From Patagioenas fasciata (lineage: Eukaryota > Chordata > Aves > Columbiformes > Columbidae): a stretch of DNA of 64,000 bases. Of this stretch, positions 13,398 to 26,174 are shown piece by piece. Below the pieces are notes generated by a model that saw only the letters and a program-made list of their open reading frames with translations, was not told the DNA's origin and did no database searches. The stretch spans positions 26,252,367 to 26,316,366 of the forward strand of contig NC_092525.1 of NCBI RefSeq assembly GCF_037038585.1, written 5' to 3'. The translations under genes and the position numbers were made by a program. Each line of letters starts with the position of its first letter. The stretch's first letter is position 1.

Positions 13398-16300
13398 GTG
13401 TAGAGCACAACAACCTTACACTTGGATGGAGTTGGGTATAGGGAAGCATGTTGTATGAGTGTTCATGCTTTCTCTACCAGCATCTTGCTTTCATCTGCAG
13501 TGGTCTGGGTGGTCACCACTTCCTACTGCGTGATCTACTTTCTTCCTCTGTTCTCCTCCTCCCACTACCCTCCCACACGTATTTACATTCTGTCCAGAAC
13601 ACGTGGACTGAGCAGAACTTCAAATTCCTGCACACTTCTGCAATTCTCCACTGCCCGAAGCAGGGTTTGTTGGTCCTGCAGGACCTGAGAGTCGGTGTCA
13701 GGTAGACTTTAGTTCAGTGCAAACTTCAAATCACTCGATGTATTGTGACAAGAGCTAAGAAACCAGCTTTTCAATTTAGGAGCACCTGGGGTGACTGACT
13801 GCAAAAGTTTTGCTGAATCTTTAAAGTAGCCCTTAGATGAGAATTTGGGTAATATTTATCTGTCTCTGTACTTTTCTAATTCCAGTAAGAGAGTGTTGGC
13901 TCCTGTGGCACTTCAGATACAAAGCCAGACTGGTGACAAGGAGCTTGGTACCTCTGATGTACAAAATGAAATACAAATTATTAATTAGATTGTACACCAA
14001 GGACCAGCCTTTTCATTCAAGCAATCCAAAGGTAAGAAGGCATGCACTGACATAAAAGGTTTCAATTAAATTGAGGTTGGGGAGTGTGGAGCTCAATATC
14101 AACACTGCTTTCAGCTCCCAGGGTGTTTCTTAACGTCAGGGACCTGCAGTGGGCTGCTTCAAAATGCCTTGGCTGATCTCCAGAAAGTCTGCCGTGAAAG
14201 AGAATACCAGAGACAACATGAGTGAAAATGTGGCTTCACCTGTGTAGCTTGGAATTTTGCAACTCTGCCCTGTTGATGTGCCTTGGTAATTATCAGACAG
14301 GAACCAGAAAGTGAAACCAGCTTGGAAAGCTGTGAGCAGCATTACTTTGCAGGCCAGGTGGAGGCAGAAGCAGAAATCAGCAGTCAGGAGTTTTTATTGT
14401 TTTTCAGTTATAGCTTTTTTTTTAGGCCTAATAGTCTTAAACTGACCGTCTTGAAAACACTGCTGATCTTTTGTGGTGTAATTGACAGTGAAGGCGTTAA
14501 ATGCATCCAATGTTGCAGTTAAACAAAACTTGCTTCCAATATATAAACCATTGATAAACACAGCGTAAATAGTAGTATCAGCAGTAAAGTAGTTTAACTG
14601 GGTATTTATTTGGATTAGAGATAGATAATCTGATTGACAGGACATTTTGTTTTTTCCTTTTGAGCTTTTACTTGATCAATAAGCAATTTTAAGAGGTTTT
14701 TAAGATTGGTGTAGACAATTTATGAAACTGGTTTTACACAGTTTAACTATTGTAGATTGTGCAAAGCAAATTATTTTCTTCCTTAATTAATTTGTTTGTT
14801 AATGAAAGTATAAAACCCTTGAAAATAGGTAAACAGGTAAAGATGTGTGATCTACAGCGAGTTCATGTTGTTGTATGGCTAGATAAAGAATATTTACATT
14901 TTCAGCCTGCTAAGCTTTCCAACACTGAGCCAGAAAATATATCGAGACCAGAATTTCTCAAAAACACATTTTCTACTTGATGTTACCCCTTGGAGCAGAG
15001 CAGAGCTCACTGTGGAAACAGCAGAGGAAAGCTCTGCCCACCTCATTTTGCGACTTCTCTTTTCTCACCCTGCTTGTGTTCCTCATGCAAATGAAATGGA
15101 ATGAAGACTGAAGTCCCACCTCTTTTTTGGTATACCTTTGTCTGAAGGAAAAAACCTTAATTTTCATTTACTTGTTTACAGGCTTGATAGGCTGACTTTA
15201 TGAACTGGCAATGTTTAACTAAGAAGTTTTTCTCGTTTTGCATAAAAACCGGTTTAAAATAATACCTCTATATTTTAACTCAGAATTTTTTAAACTTGAA
15301 ACTGGATCTTCTTGTGAGAAGATGATAGACAGACCCTCTTGCTAAACAATTGTTGTATGGGGTTTCTTCTGTGGTATTTCCTAACCTACTAAGTATAGGA
15401 AATAACACTTGCTATAAGGCAGAAAGAGGATGTGCAAATATTTTATGCTGATCTTGTGCGGGAAAGAGCACATGACCTCAGTTAGTATGCCAGCCTGCAC
15501 TTGATAGGGAAAAATGATCTATTCTTGCTATGCCAGAATTTATATTACTAACACTTAATCACTTTTTTTAAAAAAAAACCTGAAGAACCAATAGCAGAGA
15601 ACAGATTTTTGGCAGTGTACACATGAGCACAAATTATAAAATTTGCTATTGTAAAATTGGGATATTTCTTTGTAAGACACTTGAAAAGCTGCCTTTTTTT
15701 TTTTTTTTAAGATAAATCTGATACTGATTTACTGCTGTTGTCATTCAGCTGCTTATATACTCTGAGAATTCCAGGTACTTTGGGAATATCACAGCATGGA
15801 CTGTTTCACCATGATAGATTACAAGCTTTCCTTCCCTTCCCTCCCTCCTTTTTTGGCTATTTTATTGTGTTGTATGCAGTAAATGTATTGTATGTGTTTA
15901 TAAGCCATGTTTATAAGCAATATGTTTCTTGAGCTTTTCTGACACAGTTAAAAGAGGCGATTTGTGCTAAACGTCTTTGAGTGTTTATTATAAAATATCC
16001 TACAGTGAAATAGAAATAAGCGATAAAAAAAAATAATGAAACAAATATTTTTGTTTCAGAATGTTTGATTTCCCAGTGTTGTCTTTTCTCTTACCTGTCT
16101 TTAAATCAATTAAGTATTTACGTGGCTCTCTGCCACAATTTGTCTTGCACAAGAGCCTACTGTTTATCTGACTGTTACTTTAAACATATATATTTCCAAT
16201 ATTTCTGCATCTCTGTTAGCTGACCTTAGTTATACCCTTAAACAAGAAGTGATTTATGCATTTTCTAATGCTTCTCTGTGACTTTATATCATTACTAATT

Positions 16301-19300
16301 TTAATACTTTTAATGAAATTGAAATCCTTAATTGAGTCTCTTGCTTTTGCTCAGATTTATGTTCTGCAGTCGTCATTCAGATGAACCAGTCTGCCAAAGG
16401 AGGATGATTGTCACTGAACTTTGTGAATACTGTAGAAATTTGGAGAAGGCCAAATGAATATGTGATCTAAAAGGATCAGCCACACCATCTTAAATTTGGT
16501 AGGTCCTAACTGCAGATCTCATTTTTCATGAGTAATCTAGTAGTGAGTTCATTTTTTTCTCTTCCATTGTGATTTTTAATCTGCAGTAAATGTTTCTGTG
16601 TCCCTGTTCAAAGAACATTCTCGATTAGAAGAAAGGATAAGGTTAGTATGGAAGTAGTAGAGAAAATAGGAAGGCTGATAGTTTGGTAAGTTTGGATTTA
16701 ATGTAACTATTCTTGCAGACAGCTAATCAATTTGAAATATTTTGACGAAGAATTACATAAAACATGCAGCACGTAACCTTCTTTCCGTGCTGTTGCAATG
16801 CATCTCACATATTTTTTACTTGTGCCCTCCACCCTTCCCTCATTTCTTACCTGCATTGTGATTTTTTTTTTTTTTTTTTTTTTTTAGGTTGTATTTTTTT
16901 GTTTGTTTTTCACATGGGCTCATTTTATGTCAGTCATGGAAGACTACTAAAGGGGCAAATAAGCAAGGTACATGGAATTTCACAAACCTGAATAGAAACT
17001 GTTTCAGGTACAATACTTTCAAAATGTATTTAAAAGGTCTGTGTCCCAGGATGTAGCTTTGTGGGATTACAGAAATCTTTTTATGCTACAGAAACGTCTC
17101 ACAAAAGTTTGTATCTGCTTGGAGTGAACTATTTGTCAATATTTTCTTCCAGTTTTGATAAATTTAAAGAAGTTTTGAATTCTGCTTGTGCTAATTACTT
17201 TTTTGGGTGTTGTGTGTTGTGTTTTTTGGTTTTTTTTGTTTTATTAATTATAGTATGAGAGTAAACAAAGACAACCAGTGTGTCTTTAGACAGACTTTTT
17301 CTGAATATCAGCATTATGATGTTGCTACATTTTAAGATGACTTACAGTGTGTATGTGAAACATATAAATTGAAGAGCTTACAGGCAGAGGAACTGAGGGA
17401 GGGAGGTGTGACGTAGACCCCGATGTGCAGGGTAAGTCTATGGGATCAGTCTGGTTTCCTGACTGTTTTGAATTCAAAGATGGATATTATGGGTTAAGAT
17501 TATAGAAATCTTCTGGACTCTTTTAGCTTTATGGCAGTAGTTTCTTGACAAGCCACTGAGGAAGAAATAATGCCTGCCACATGCTTATCTTTGAGGGCAT
17601 GTATCTAACCCATTTGGACAGCCCCAGAGAGAAAAATCATGTCAAAATGTGGAGAACGGTAAGAGATGGGCTATCACAAGATGACCGACAGCATCACTGT
17701 AAGCAGACCAGCCTTCTAGGTAAATATTTGTGGTTTATGCTCATAAATACCTTGCTCAGAGGCATTTTTGTGTTTCTGTACCATAATGACTGTAATCAGC
17801 TGTGGGAGTACATTTCCATCCAAAATATAATCATAGTTTGGATGCTAGGAAAACATTTGGTATAAAGTTAACCTGTATCTTCTTGGAAAAATGAACATAA
17901 ATACTCTTGGACATAAGCGCTGTCATTTGACAGATAGCGAAACACCGGGAGGACTTGCAGACCACAGCTAGTAGTGTACGACATTGAATCTGGCATCCTA
18001 GGTGGGAAGCAGTCCGGGTGGAAGCAGAACACAGTGTTAGAAGCAAATCATGCACAAGTTAACATCATGGAATATATCTACTTGGGAAAAACAGAAAAAT
18101 GGACAGAGAACTCACGGAAAGCAAGCTGGTCTACTTGTTTATGACACAGACTAACCAGCAGTTAGCTCAGAAGTATTATGTTGTAGAAAGATAGCTCAAA
18201 ACACAGGTTCAGTAGCCTGCCTTGACGCTGATTCTGGCTTGCGTCAGCTAAATTTGTGCTTAAAAAATCCCTAAAAAATTAAAAATCTCCACCCTGTTTG
18301 ATTATGTCAAACACTAGCTTCAGAACAAACAGCCAGGTCTTTAAGCAGGCTACAGAGCACACAGGAAACAATGTCCAAGAGATAAGAGAATATCCAGAAA
18401 ACTGCAATGAAATATGTGAGTGCTATTTTGAAAACAGAATGGAAACACTTTGGAAAATATTGTTTCTGTAGGCATTTTATTCTTTCTCTTTGGGGACTCT
18501 CTTGTGTTGGCTAGTGGTGTTGTTGATTTGACTTATGTTCTGTCAGGCCTTCCACAAATATGTCATGACAATGACTTTCTGTATGGTGTAAGAAAGACAG
18601 CACTTACTGCAGAGTATCATATAGTCATGTATAATTTTGTGTATAATTTGGGAAGATTAGCTAATCTGTGTCTGCTAGTTAATAGGAAGCAGTCAGCAAG
18701 CAATCAGTTTTGCTGAAGGTAACAGGGGGGATCCTGCACAGAGGGAGCTTGTTTAGTACCTCCAGCTGTGGTACTCCTGAGTTTCAGTGGAGTTGCCCAG
18801 AGCACAGCTCCCTGCCAGGCATTCAGCTTATAACTTTTTAAAGCTGTGGTTGTTCATTTGCTGAGACAAAGTCATGTGAGTGTCTGTAAGAGTCTAGAGG
18901 TTAGTACTAGGAGAAATGAAACTGGAAAAAAAAGAAAAAAAAAGAGACTTGGACTAAGAAAAGAAAAAACCTGCCATTGTTGAAGGGCTCTTCCAAATAA
19001 GAGTTCCACAAGGAGTGATCCATGGATAGCAAATATTCACATAAATGTCTCTCCTTTTCGTTTTCCCTTTCAAACTGGATGACGGAATGATGATGGAAGG
19101 ATATGAAGAAAAGACACTGGGTAAAAATGTTGATGTTTCATAATGAACTCATTCGTTATGCAATGTTTGAATGCTGTATATGCTAAATCCTGAGCTGTTG
19201 TCAGCATCCAGCACTCACTCAAAACCAGGAGAAGGAGCAGATGTTCAGCACAAATCTGCCTCAGTGCTTATGAGCATGCTACCCCTCTCTGAGAGCAACA

Positions 19301-20880
19301 AATCCAAAGGGGGCATGCTAAACAGAGGTATTCAAAAACACCCATTTCACAAACTGTGCCTAGTGTTATCCTGGAATGGTTTTATGTGTAAGCAAGAAGT
19401 GCCTGACACTTCTGAGAGATTATTGTAGATTTATTGCTCATTTTGGGCCGGATTGTGAGTAGTGCCTCAGGGATACCAAAATGTGATCTCTGTCCTGAGC
19501 AGGTACAGCAAGATCATGCAGGCAACAAATGAAGATGTCAAGTCATCATTGCTTGAGGGTTGACAGCACCACAGCAGCATGCCTGCACAAGGAGCTGTAT
19601 TGTTTACTCTTGTCCTTAAAATAATTTGATCCAATATGACATAATAAGTAAAAATGTTTTCTTTCTTCAAGAAATAGTTCTTGGCAATTGCAAAGAAGCC
19701 TGAAAAAGTATGTGCAAAATAGATTCCTTAGCAAATAGTCAACACAAATATCAGAGTATTATAACATATATTCTTTAGCATGAACAATGTTTTCACAGTA
19801 AGGTTGTCAAATTAATTTTACAGGATGAACTGCTTTATGGAGGTAGCTCCCTTGATTTAAACAGAGCTACCCTTGGGATGAATTTATCCCATGTCCATTA
19901 GTGTTTGCTAAGGTGTGTGCCTTTAGATTCTGTGGAACTACTTAATTCTGATGTGCAGCCATGGCAAATATCAGTGTAACTGAGCTGAGCCATAAGAGCT
20001 GACTTCCATGCAAAGAAAATTATGCAGAACAGAGAAAGTGTGCATATTTTTAAATCCAAGTGATGTATGGAGTGTGTAGAGAATTTCATTTTTATTACAT
20101 GCTCTGTACTTTATTCTTTCAAGGCTTCTGAACAAAAAGAAAACAAAGTTGGGTTTTCAATAATACATTTCTTGAGAAAAGTAATTTATACATCAGTTTT
20201 TAAACATCTTAACAGAAAACAGCATCAGGATTATGTGGAGAACACATTTTTTCTTAATTAAAAAAGAAAACAAAACAAACAAAACCAAAATTAAAAATGC
20301 AACCCACTTAAAATTCTTTGCAATGAATGCCAGAGTGACACCACATTGACTTTGAGAATCTGGACTTGGAAGTTGTGTTAGGGGAGGAAGCTGATTTGCC
20401 CCATCATTGTTTGACTAAACTTTTAGGGAAATGAACATAAGGTGAAACCAAGCAGCATAAAATCATATGGAGAGAGAACAAAAGTGTGTAGTTCCATTGG
20501 CATCTTTCAGTCACAGTTTCTGTGGCTCTGAACCTGGAGTCGGCACCAGGAATGACGCTTTTGGGTGGCACAGGCACTATTGGTGTTAGTGTGTGGGGTG
20601 ACCATGGCTATTTTATGCCTGATGGCAGATACAGCACAGCTCAGGCTTTTGGGGGCAACCTGCAGCAGTCCAACCTGAGACACAAGTTTATTTGACTTGA
20701 ATGAAAACGCTGCTCCTACCGTGGTTACTGCTACTCCTGCTTTCTCTCCAACGTTGCTGTTGCATGGAGGGAGGAAATAAGGCAAAAAACCTTGCTCTGA
20801 AAAGAGCGAGATGCCGCACGCCCTGAACTGCTTCCTAGTAAAGCTATTGTAGAGCATGGAGCTGTGGGAAAGTTGTCGTG
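13398..20880. other. intergenic stretch, no recognised gene
   Basis: AT-rich DNA with no exon, RNA gene or mobile element that I can support. It contains a run of 24 T at 16,862-16,885 and several shorter A or T runs. Open frames are under about 95 codons and look random. Confidence 0.6.
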
Positions 20881-20886
20881 TTTATT
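20881..20886 (-). promoter_or_regulatory. AATAAA polyadenylation hexamer (minus strand)
   Basis: TTTATT on the plus strand is AATAAA on the minus strand, placed 20 nt after the TAA that ends the open segment at 20,907. The hexamer is common by chance in AT-rich DNA; only its position gives it weight. Confidence 0.3.
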
Positions 20887-20906
20887 TGGCCTACAGGGGT
20901 ACTTTT

Positions 20907-21182
20907 TTACTCATCAGTTGTTATTTGTCCTTCCACTTTCTTAGAGGTATTTGAAAATGCTGTGGCCTCATTTTGCAGGTTTCCCACCTGAGTATCATTG
21001 TCTTCATGGGTGACTTCATTCCCTGTGATTTCCTGCACAAGCAGGTACAGCCCAGGCTGTCCATTTGGTTTTGTCTGAAAGTCAGTGAAATACTTGGAAA
21101 GGAAAATCTGCTTAACCACAGAATCAAGCGTGTTCAGATGTATTTTATCTTCTGTGTGACAAGATCTGGCCAAGTAGGACCA
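20907..21182 (-). CDS. unrecognised minus-strand open segment, candidate terminal exon
   Basis: I do not recognise this protein. On the minus strand a stop-free segment runs from about 21,185 down to a TAA at 20,907-20,909. It could begin after an acceptor-like TTAGCAG, the AG lying at 21,183-21,184, followed by residues WSYLARSCHTEDK. The roughly 91 residues are hydrophilic and acidic toward the end (VTHEDNDTQVGN, KKVEGQITTDE), with no membrane segment. A canonical AATAAA lies on the same strand at 20,886-20,881, twenty bases past the stop, as expected for a last exon or a retrocopy. Against it: the plus strand is also open here (20,973-21,329), the polypyrimidine tract before the acceptor is weak, and I found no upstream partner exon. 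It may be a terminal exon of an unrecognised gene, a decayed retrocopy, or chance. Confidence 0.25.
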   Translation of the reverse strand, partial: WSYLARSCHTEDKIHLNTLDSVVKQIFLSKYFTDFQTKPNGQPGLYLLVQEITGNEVTHEDNDTQVGNLQNEATAFSNTSKKVEGQITTDE

Positions 21183-21189
21183 CTGCTAA

Positions 21190-24100
21190 GTAATGATGCT
21201 TTCAGTAGCCAGAAATGTGAAATGCTTTGTGTAGCTGTGTTTGAGGATCACACCATGCCCAGTGTGATCTGTAATCTGATGCCTTTTGCAGCACAATTTA
21301 CAAAACAGAGCTACAGAAACACCTGGTAGAAAGGAAGTTGACAGCAGCTCTGGAGGCTGTTAGAGATCTTGGTCTCTCTTGGCAAGCTCTAAGGTTGTTT
21401 GGGATCTGGGCAGAGGTTCTGCACTGCCTTGGATCAGTTACTGAGTAACTGCAACATATTTGCCTGATGTGTTATGAGAGATTGTGCAGGAGAATGGGCA
21501 TGTGTAGTGTTTTGAGGATCACAACTTCTTGCTCTGATGCTGCGGTCTCATTAGCAGCAAGCACCAGATCTTCTTCTTGGCTTAACCAGGGGAACAATCA
21601 ACTAGGCCCAGGGCTAAGACTCAGCCCTGGGAGCAGAAACAATTGCCTTCCCCTTTCTCCCATTTAGGCAAAGAGATAAGGGCTGGTACTGAAAGCTCCA
21701 TCTGTGGTGAGACCCTTCTTTCCATCCAACTCAGGTCACACTGCCACAAACAGTGGATATGTGGTTAGAAGGGAAATACTTCCCTGCCAGAGGGGGACTC
21801 TTGGTTCAAGGGCTTCCATCAGATGCTGTGAGCATTTATTAGACCTAGCCAAGTGCTGCAGAGGTGGGAGAGAGAAAAATTGGGAATCAGGCTTGATATC
21901 TCTATCATCATCTGCTTATTCAACAATTATTATTCTCATGTGGGACACCTGGGTAATGTGTAAATCAGTACAAATCAGAAACAGTGGGAATTTTCATTGG
22001 ATCTTTCCAAAGAATGATTTGATTTTTCTCCCTCTTTATATAATCTCTTTCAGAAATCTATTGCAAGGATAGAGTATCTGAATATACAGAATCTAATAGT
22101 ATGTTTCTTTGAAACTTAATTTCACTCTCACATTAGAGTCAAACAGTTTTTGATGATTATCAATCAAACCCATTTGTGAATTTTAGATGTTGAAGCTAAA
22201 TATAGCCTACATATGTTTCTGTAAACCATTAGCTAGTTCTGAAGTGCAATTTGTTTTGTGTTTGTTATTTCTTGTGAGTTTGTTTTATTTGTTGTTTGCC
22301 TTTCCAGTAAATAAATAAATAAATAAATAAATAATTGAAAAAGGTTTACACTGGATCTGGGGTGGTTAATTTATCTGCAAATATATGGTAGCTTCAGCAC
22401 AGAAGTATTTCCAAATGCCATCTTTAATGTCATATAACAAACATGTAAGTAATAAAACATTTTAGATAGTACAGATGAATCAAATGATTTTATGGCTATG
22501 ATTTCAATGTATTTTCATGTAAAATTATGTGAATTGCTTCATATCAATATTTGTAACTCATCTGGAGCAAGGACATACTGCTTTACTCTTTCTAGTTTGA
22601 ATTCTCTTTCTCTTCCCTATATGTCAAGGTCTCTATTAGTTAATTTTTTTTTTTTTTTGCATGACACAGGGAGTATGCATTTGTGATCTGTTCTAAAGGC
22701 TTTGAATGTAAATTGAAAGGAAAAGTGATTGTTATTGGCACTTCCTATTTTTAGAATTTTATTGCAGTTGTGATATAATTGCACTTTGAACTGATGTTTA
22801 ACTGCCCAGAATATGGAGATATATTTATGGTAATCTAACACATCAGCTCTGTTGCAAGCTAGGTGAATTTGACAAGGAAAAATTTTCTTCTTGTCATTTT
22901 TTTGTTTGCTTGTTTTGGGTACTTTGGCTATTTTGATAACTTACATAAGAGAGAGACTTCCAAAGAGATGGTTATCTTAAGCATCTGCATGTTTTTAATG
23001 TCATTTTAGAACTCCTTAATAGTACTAACTGATGGTACTGACTCTGATTCTTTCCAGTGCAGGGGAAGTATAGCGCTATAGTTACATACTGGATGTCATC
23101 ACTTGACTGATTAAAAATTAAGGCTCTTACTTGAGAAAGTATTTATTTTGGTAGCCCACTGTTTAATCTGCAAGTAGAGTAAATTAATCCTCTCCCACTC
23201 TCCAAAAAGTGGATTTGGAATTTATCCTTGGAAAGAAGACTGCAGTTTACATTTGGGAAAAGACTTCATACATTCTAATAGCCTTAAACATGTTTGTGAT
23301 TCATTCTGACTGAGCCATGAATGGGAAATAATACACGGGGTGTAAATGCCTAAGTGTAGCCATGATATTTATATATATGTTTATAGAAAGCTGCAGACTG
23401 AACCTATGTGATATAGAGCTCAATATCAGATGACGAGTGTAAAATCCCACTATAGCATATTTATAACATCACTTTTGGCACTTGTCTGAACCACACTAGA
23501 ACTAAAGTTTCCATACGTTGTAGTCTGTTCCTTGGCTTACTCACAAAGCAGTGATCTTAGCTAGCAAAACTGAGCAATCTCTCCTTGACAGAAGAGTGAA
23601 ACAGAAGAGCTTATATTGTGGCCATCAGCCAGCCCTATGCTGTAGGAATTTCCCCTTCAAACCATCTTATTATCTTTTTCTGGAGAAACTGCTTTTATAG
23701 ACCATGTTTTTCACTCAGCAAGTGTACCACAACCATTCCTTGACCTTGTCTGTGGCTGAGAGGAACTCAACTGCCCTCCTTTGTTCGCCAGTAGAGCTGA
23801 GATTGCTCTGTCAGTTCTGAAGGTCTCTGATATACACAGCTTTATTTCCCATGACATTTAGGGTTTTCTGACTAATGAAAATGCTGGCAGAATATACTGA
23901 TTCCCTCTGGCTGATTCTGTGTTTTTTGCTTAAATCTGAACTTTCTTTTGTGTGTCTTCCAGCTTTGTGTTTGTAGTTCATAATTACCTGCTTTCAAGCG
24001 CTTATTTTGAGGGGAGAAATCTTGAGAGAGTTTGCTTCTTATCACACACTTCCCTCCTCCTTCTTAGGCCAGGTCTGCAGCTGTTTTGAGAGCTCAGTGA

Positions 24101-25747
24101 CTAAAATGCACATGGCATCTCTCAGTAAAAATATTGGCCCTTAATTAGAGTCTTTGAAAAGCCAGTGTTTTAGTACCACAATATCCTTTATTTCTTCCTC
24201 AGTTGTCCATATCGACAAATGTCAAATAGACAGACTACTGAGATTTGAATTTCAAATGCACTGCTAACAGATGGAATATTAAAACATCTGAGACTAATCT
24301 GAAATCAAAGACACTATGTAATTTCTACAAAGGTGTTTTTTAGCTCTCCATTACAGGACAGTGGTTCATGGCCAGAAAATGGCCACTGAAATAATTTGCT
24401 GATTGAAGGATCTGCTGTTGGAGAGATTTTTCTTCTTAGCCCTTCACTGAGACTTAAGATATGTGGTTTGAGTCTCTGAATCCTGTATGAGTTTCATTTG
24501 TAAATTCAGTCAGTAATTTTAACATTTGATGGTTTATAGTTTCTCAACTGTTAGATGAGAGTAATAATATTATACCTGAATAGTATGATAGCTAGAGTGT
24601 GTCATGTTGTCAGTAAGTAATATCTATGATGTGTTGCAATACTTAAGTGCTACAGAGGCTCTGTAAACGCTGCATAGCCTGAAGATGTCCACTGTGCAGG
24701 AATTTGTCTTGGGGACACAGCTTGAAAAGTCAAGTGGAGGTTGTATGAAACTGTTGGGGAAAGTCAGGTGGAAATGGAGCCTGGTTCTTGTTGAGAACCT
24801 TTATGTGAAATTCTCCACAGGGTGTGCAGTGTGTTCATCAGATGGCACACTTCCCCCTTCTGTTAACCTGGCTTTGCCCAGGATAACAGGGACTAAGGTG
24901 TCAGTGCTTTAGACAATGTGTGGCTGTAGTCCAAATCCAGTTTGTGACAACTCCAGGATGATGAAGTTATTGTATATCAAAGTTGGAGACATTGGGGTGT
25001 CAGAATGTTTATTGCTATGACAGTATTGTTCTGAACACATTTACAATATAATTATTATAGCCAGTTTGTATAGAGACACACAGCTTAATGGAAGCTAGGA
25101 CTTTGACCTGTGTTATGAGACTTGACTCAAAGTTGGACATGTAGAAGCTGGGTTTAATGTTATGAGGAGTTTGATTCCCTCATGTCATTTGTGAATTATG
25201 TGAATTTGCACAACTTTTCCTTGTATGATGCTTAGGAAGTCTCTGAAGGACTTATGAACCATATACATAAATATATTCTCTTCCCTTTTTTACCTGTCTT
25301 GTGACAGGATTCTTTTAAAAGCTTTAAAACCTCCAATAAAAGAAGTAATTCCAATATTTATTCCTTTTGTAATCTACTATGTAACAGGCATTTGTTATCA
25401 GGTTGTTGAGTACTCTCAGTGCATGTCTCTGGTGTACCTTGCATCAATTCTAGGAAAGGGACCACAAACCTCTGGCACTATTACAGTGAAGAATTGCATT
25501 GAGCTATCTAATAAGGAACCGAACATTACAGAAAACGAAATTAGACTGCATCTGTCCATTTATTGTGTATTACTGTCATACCTAGAATTGCATCCTTGCA
25601 GAAAGATACAGAAATACATCCCATGTTTAAAGGGTTTTCATTTAATCAGCAGTCGCTTTACTTGAGGGTGCATCTTTTTATGAAGGCCTCGTTGCCATTA
25701 TAAGGGTTTTGTTGACTGATGATTACGGTTTCTCTTCCTCTCAACAG
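21190..25747. other. stretch upstream of PTPRC, no recognised gene
   Basis: No exon is recognised. It holds a small GC-rich palindrome at 21,607-21,631 (9-bp arms CCCAGGGCT and AGCCCTGGG with a 7-nt loop) and a TAAA microsatellite at 22,308-22,334. The transcription start of PTPRC could lie here, because mammalian PTPRC begins with non-coding exons upstream of the ATG exon, but I cannot place it. Confidence 0.5.
22308..22334 (+). repeat. (TAAA)n microsatellite
   Basis: Between six and seven perfect tandem TAAA units. Confidence 0.9.
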
Positions 25748-25801
25748 AAATTTCAAGAAGCATCCATAACTTAGAAAGAACTCAATGTATGCAACAGAAA
25801 A
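25748..25801 (+). other. PTPRC: candidate non-coding exon of PTPRC 5' UTR
   Basis: A 54-nt segment has strong splice signals on both sides. Before it are a branch-like TGACTGAT, a pyrimidine tract (TTTCTCTTCCTCTC) and the acceptor AACAG ending at 25,747. After it is the donor GTGAGTAAG starting at 25,802. Mammalian PTPRC also has alternative non-coding first exons upstream of the ATG exon. If spliced to 26,175, the ATG at 25,783 opens a short upstream frame that continues into the next exon. A second donor-like GTAAGT at 25,846 could serve instead. No transcript evidence is available, so the exon is a prediction from splice signals only. Confidence 0.4.
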
Positions 25802-25955
25802 GTGAGTAAGAGGAGAATGACTGTTAAATCCAGCCCTTTGAAAACGTAAGTCTCATTTAGATCCTCAGTAGAAAGAAACGGCTGAAAATAATCTATTTCA
25901 TTTGAATTAAGGAAGCTGAGCATTGCTGCAGCAACTTAAGAAAAACCCTCTTCAC

Positions 25956-25971
25956 TTCCTGGAAACTGAAA
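25956..25971 (+). promoter_or_regulatory. composite STAT/Ets/IRF-like motif upstream of the start exon
   Basis: TTCCTGGAA at 25,956-25,964 fits the STAT palindrome TTCNNNGAA. It overlaps GGAAACTGAAA at 25,961-25,971, which fits both the IRF site GAAANNGAAA and an Ets-IRF composite with a 3-nt spacer. A further PU.1-like AGAGGAAG lies near 26,050. Ets and IRF factors drive many leukocyte genes, so the position 255-270 bp before the PTPRC ATG is suggestive. Short motifs arise by chance, and no promoter has been mapped here. Confidence 0.3.
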
Positions 25972-26174
25972 GACTTTTTTTTGAAGAAGTAGTTGTCTCT
26001 GACATCACTGAACTGCATAGCGAGTTTGCAAGTGGTTAGTTGGGGTAACAGAGGAAGCAACTCCTTTACAGATAAGCAGGCAGTGCAATGTACGTGCCTA
26101 GTTATTCTCCTTTTTGGTTCGAGTTTTGCTGAGAAATTCTTTTGCAGACAGATAACACTTATTTTACTTTCCAG

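Noticed and set aside
13069..13449. 126-codon minus-strand frame and 82-codon plus-strand frame
   Set aside because: Both lie inside the CR1 3'-end fragment, which is non-coding repeat.
26105..26125. GGTTCGAG resembling a tRNA B-box
   Set aside because: No A-box at the right distance and no cloverleaf can be drawn.
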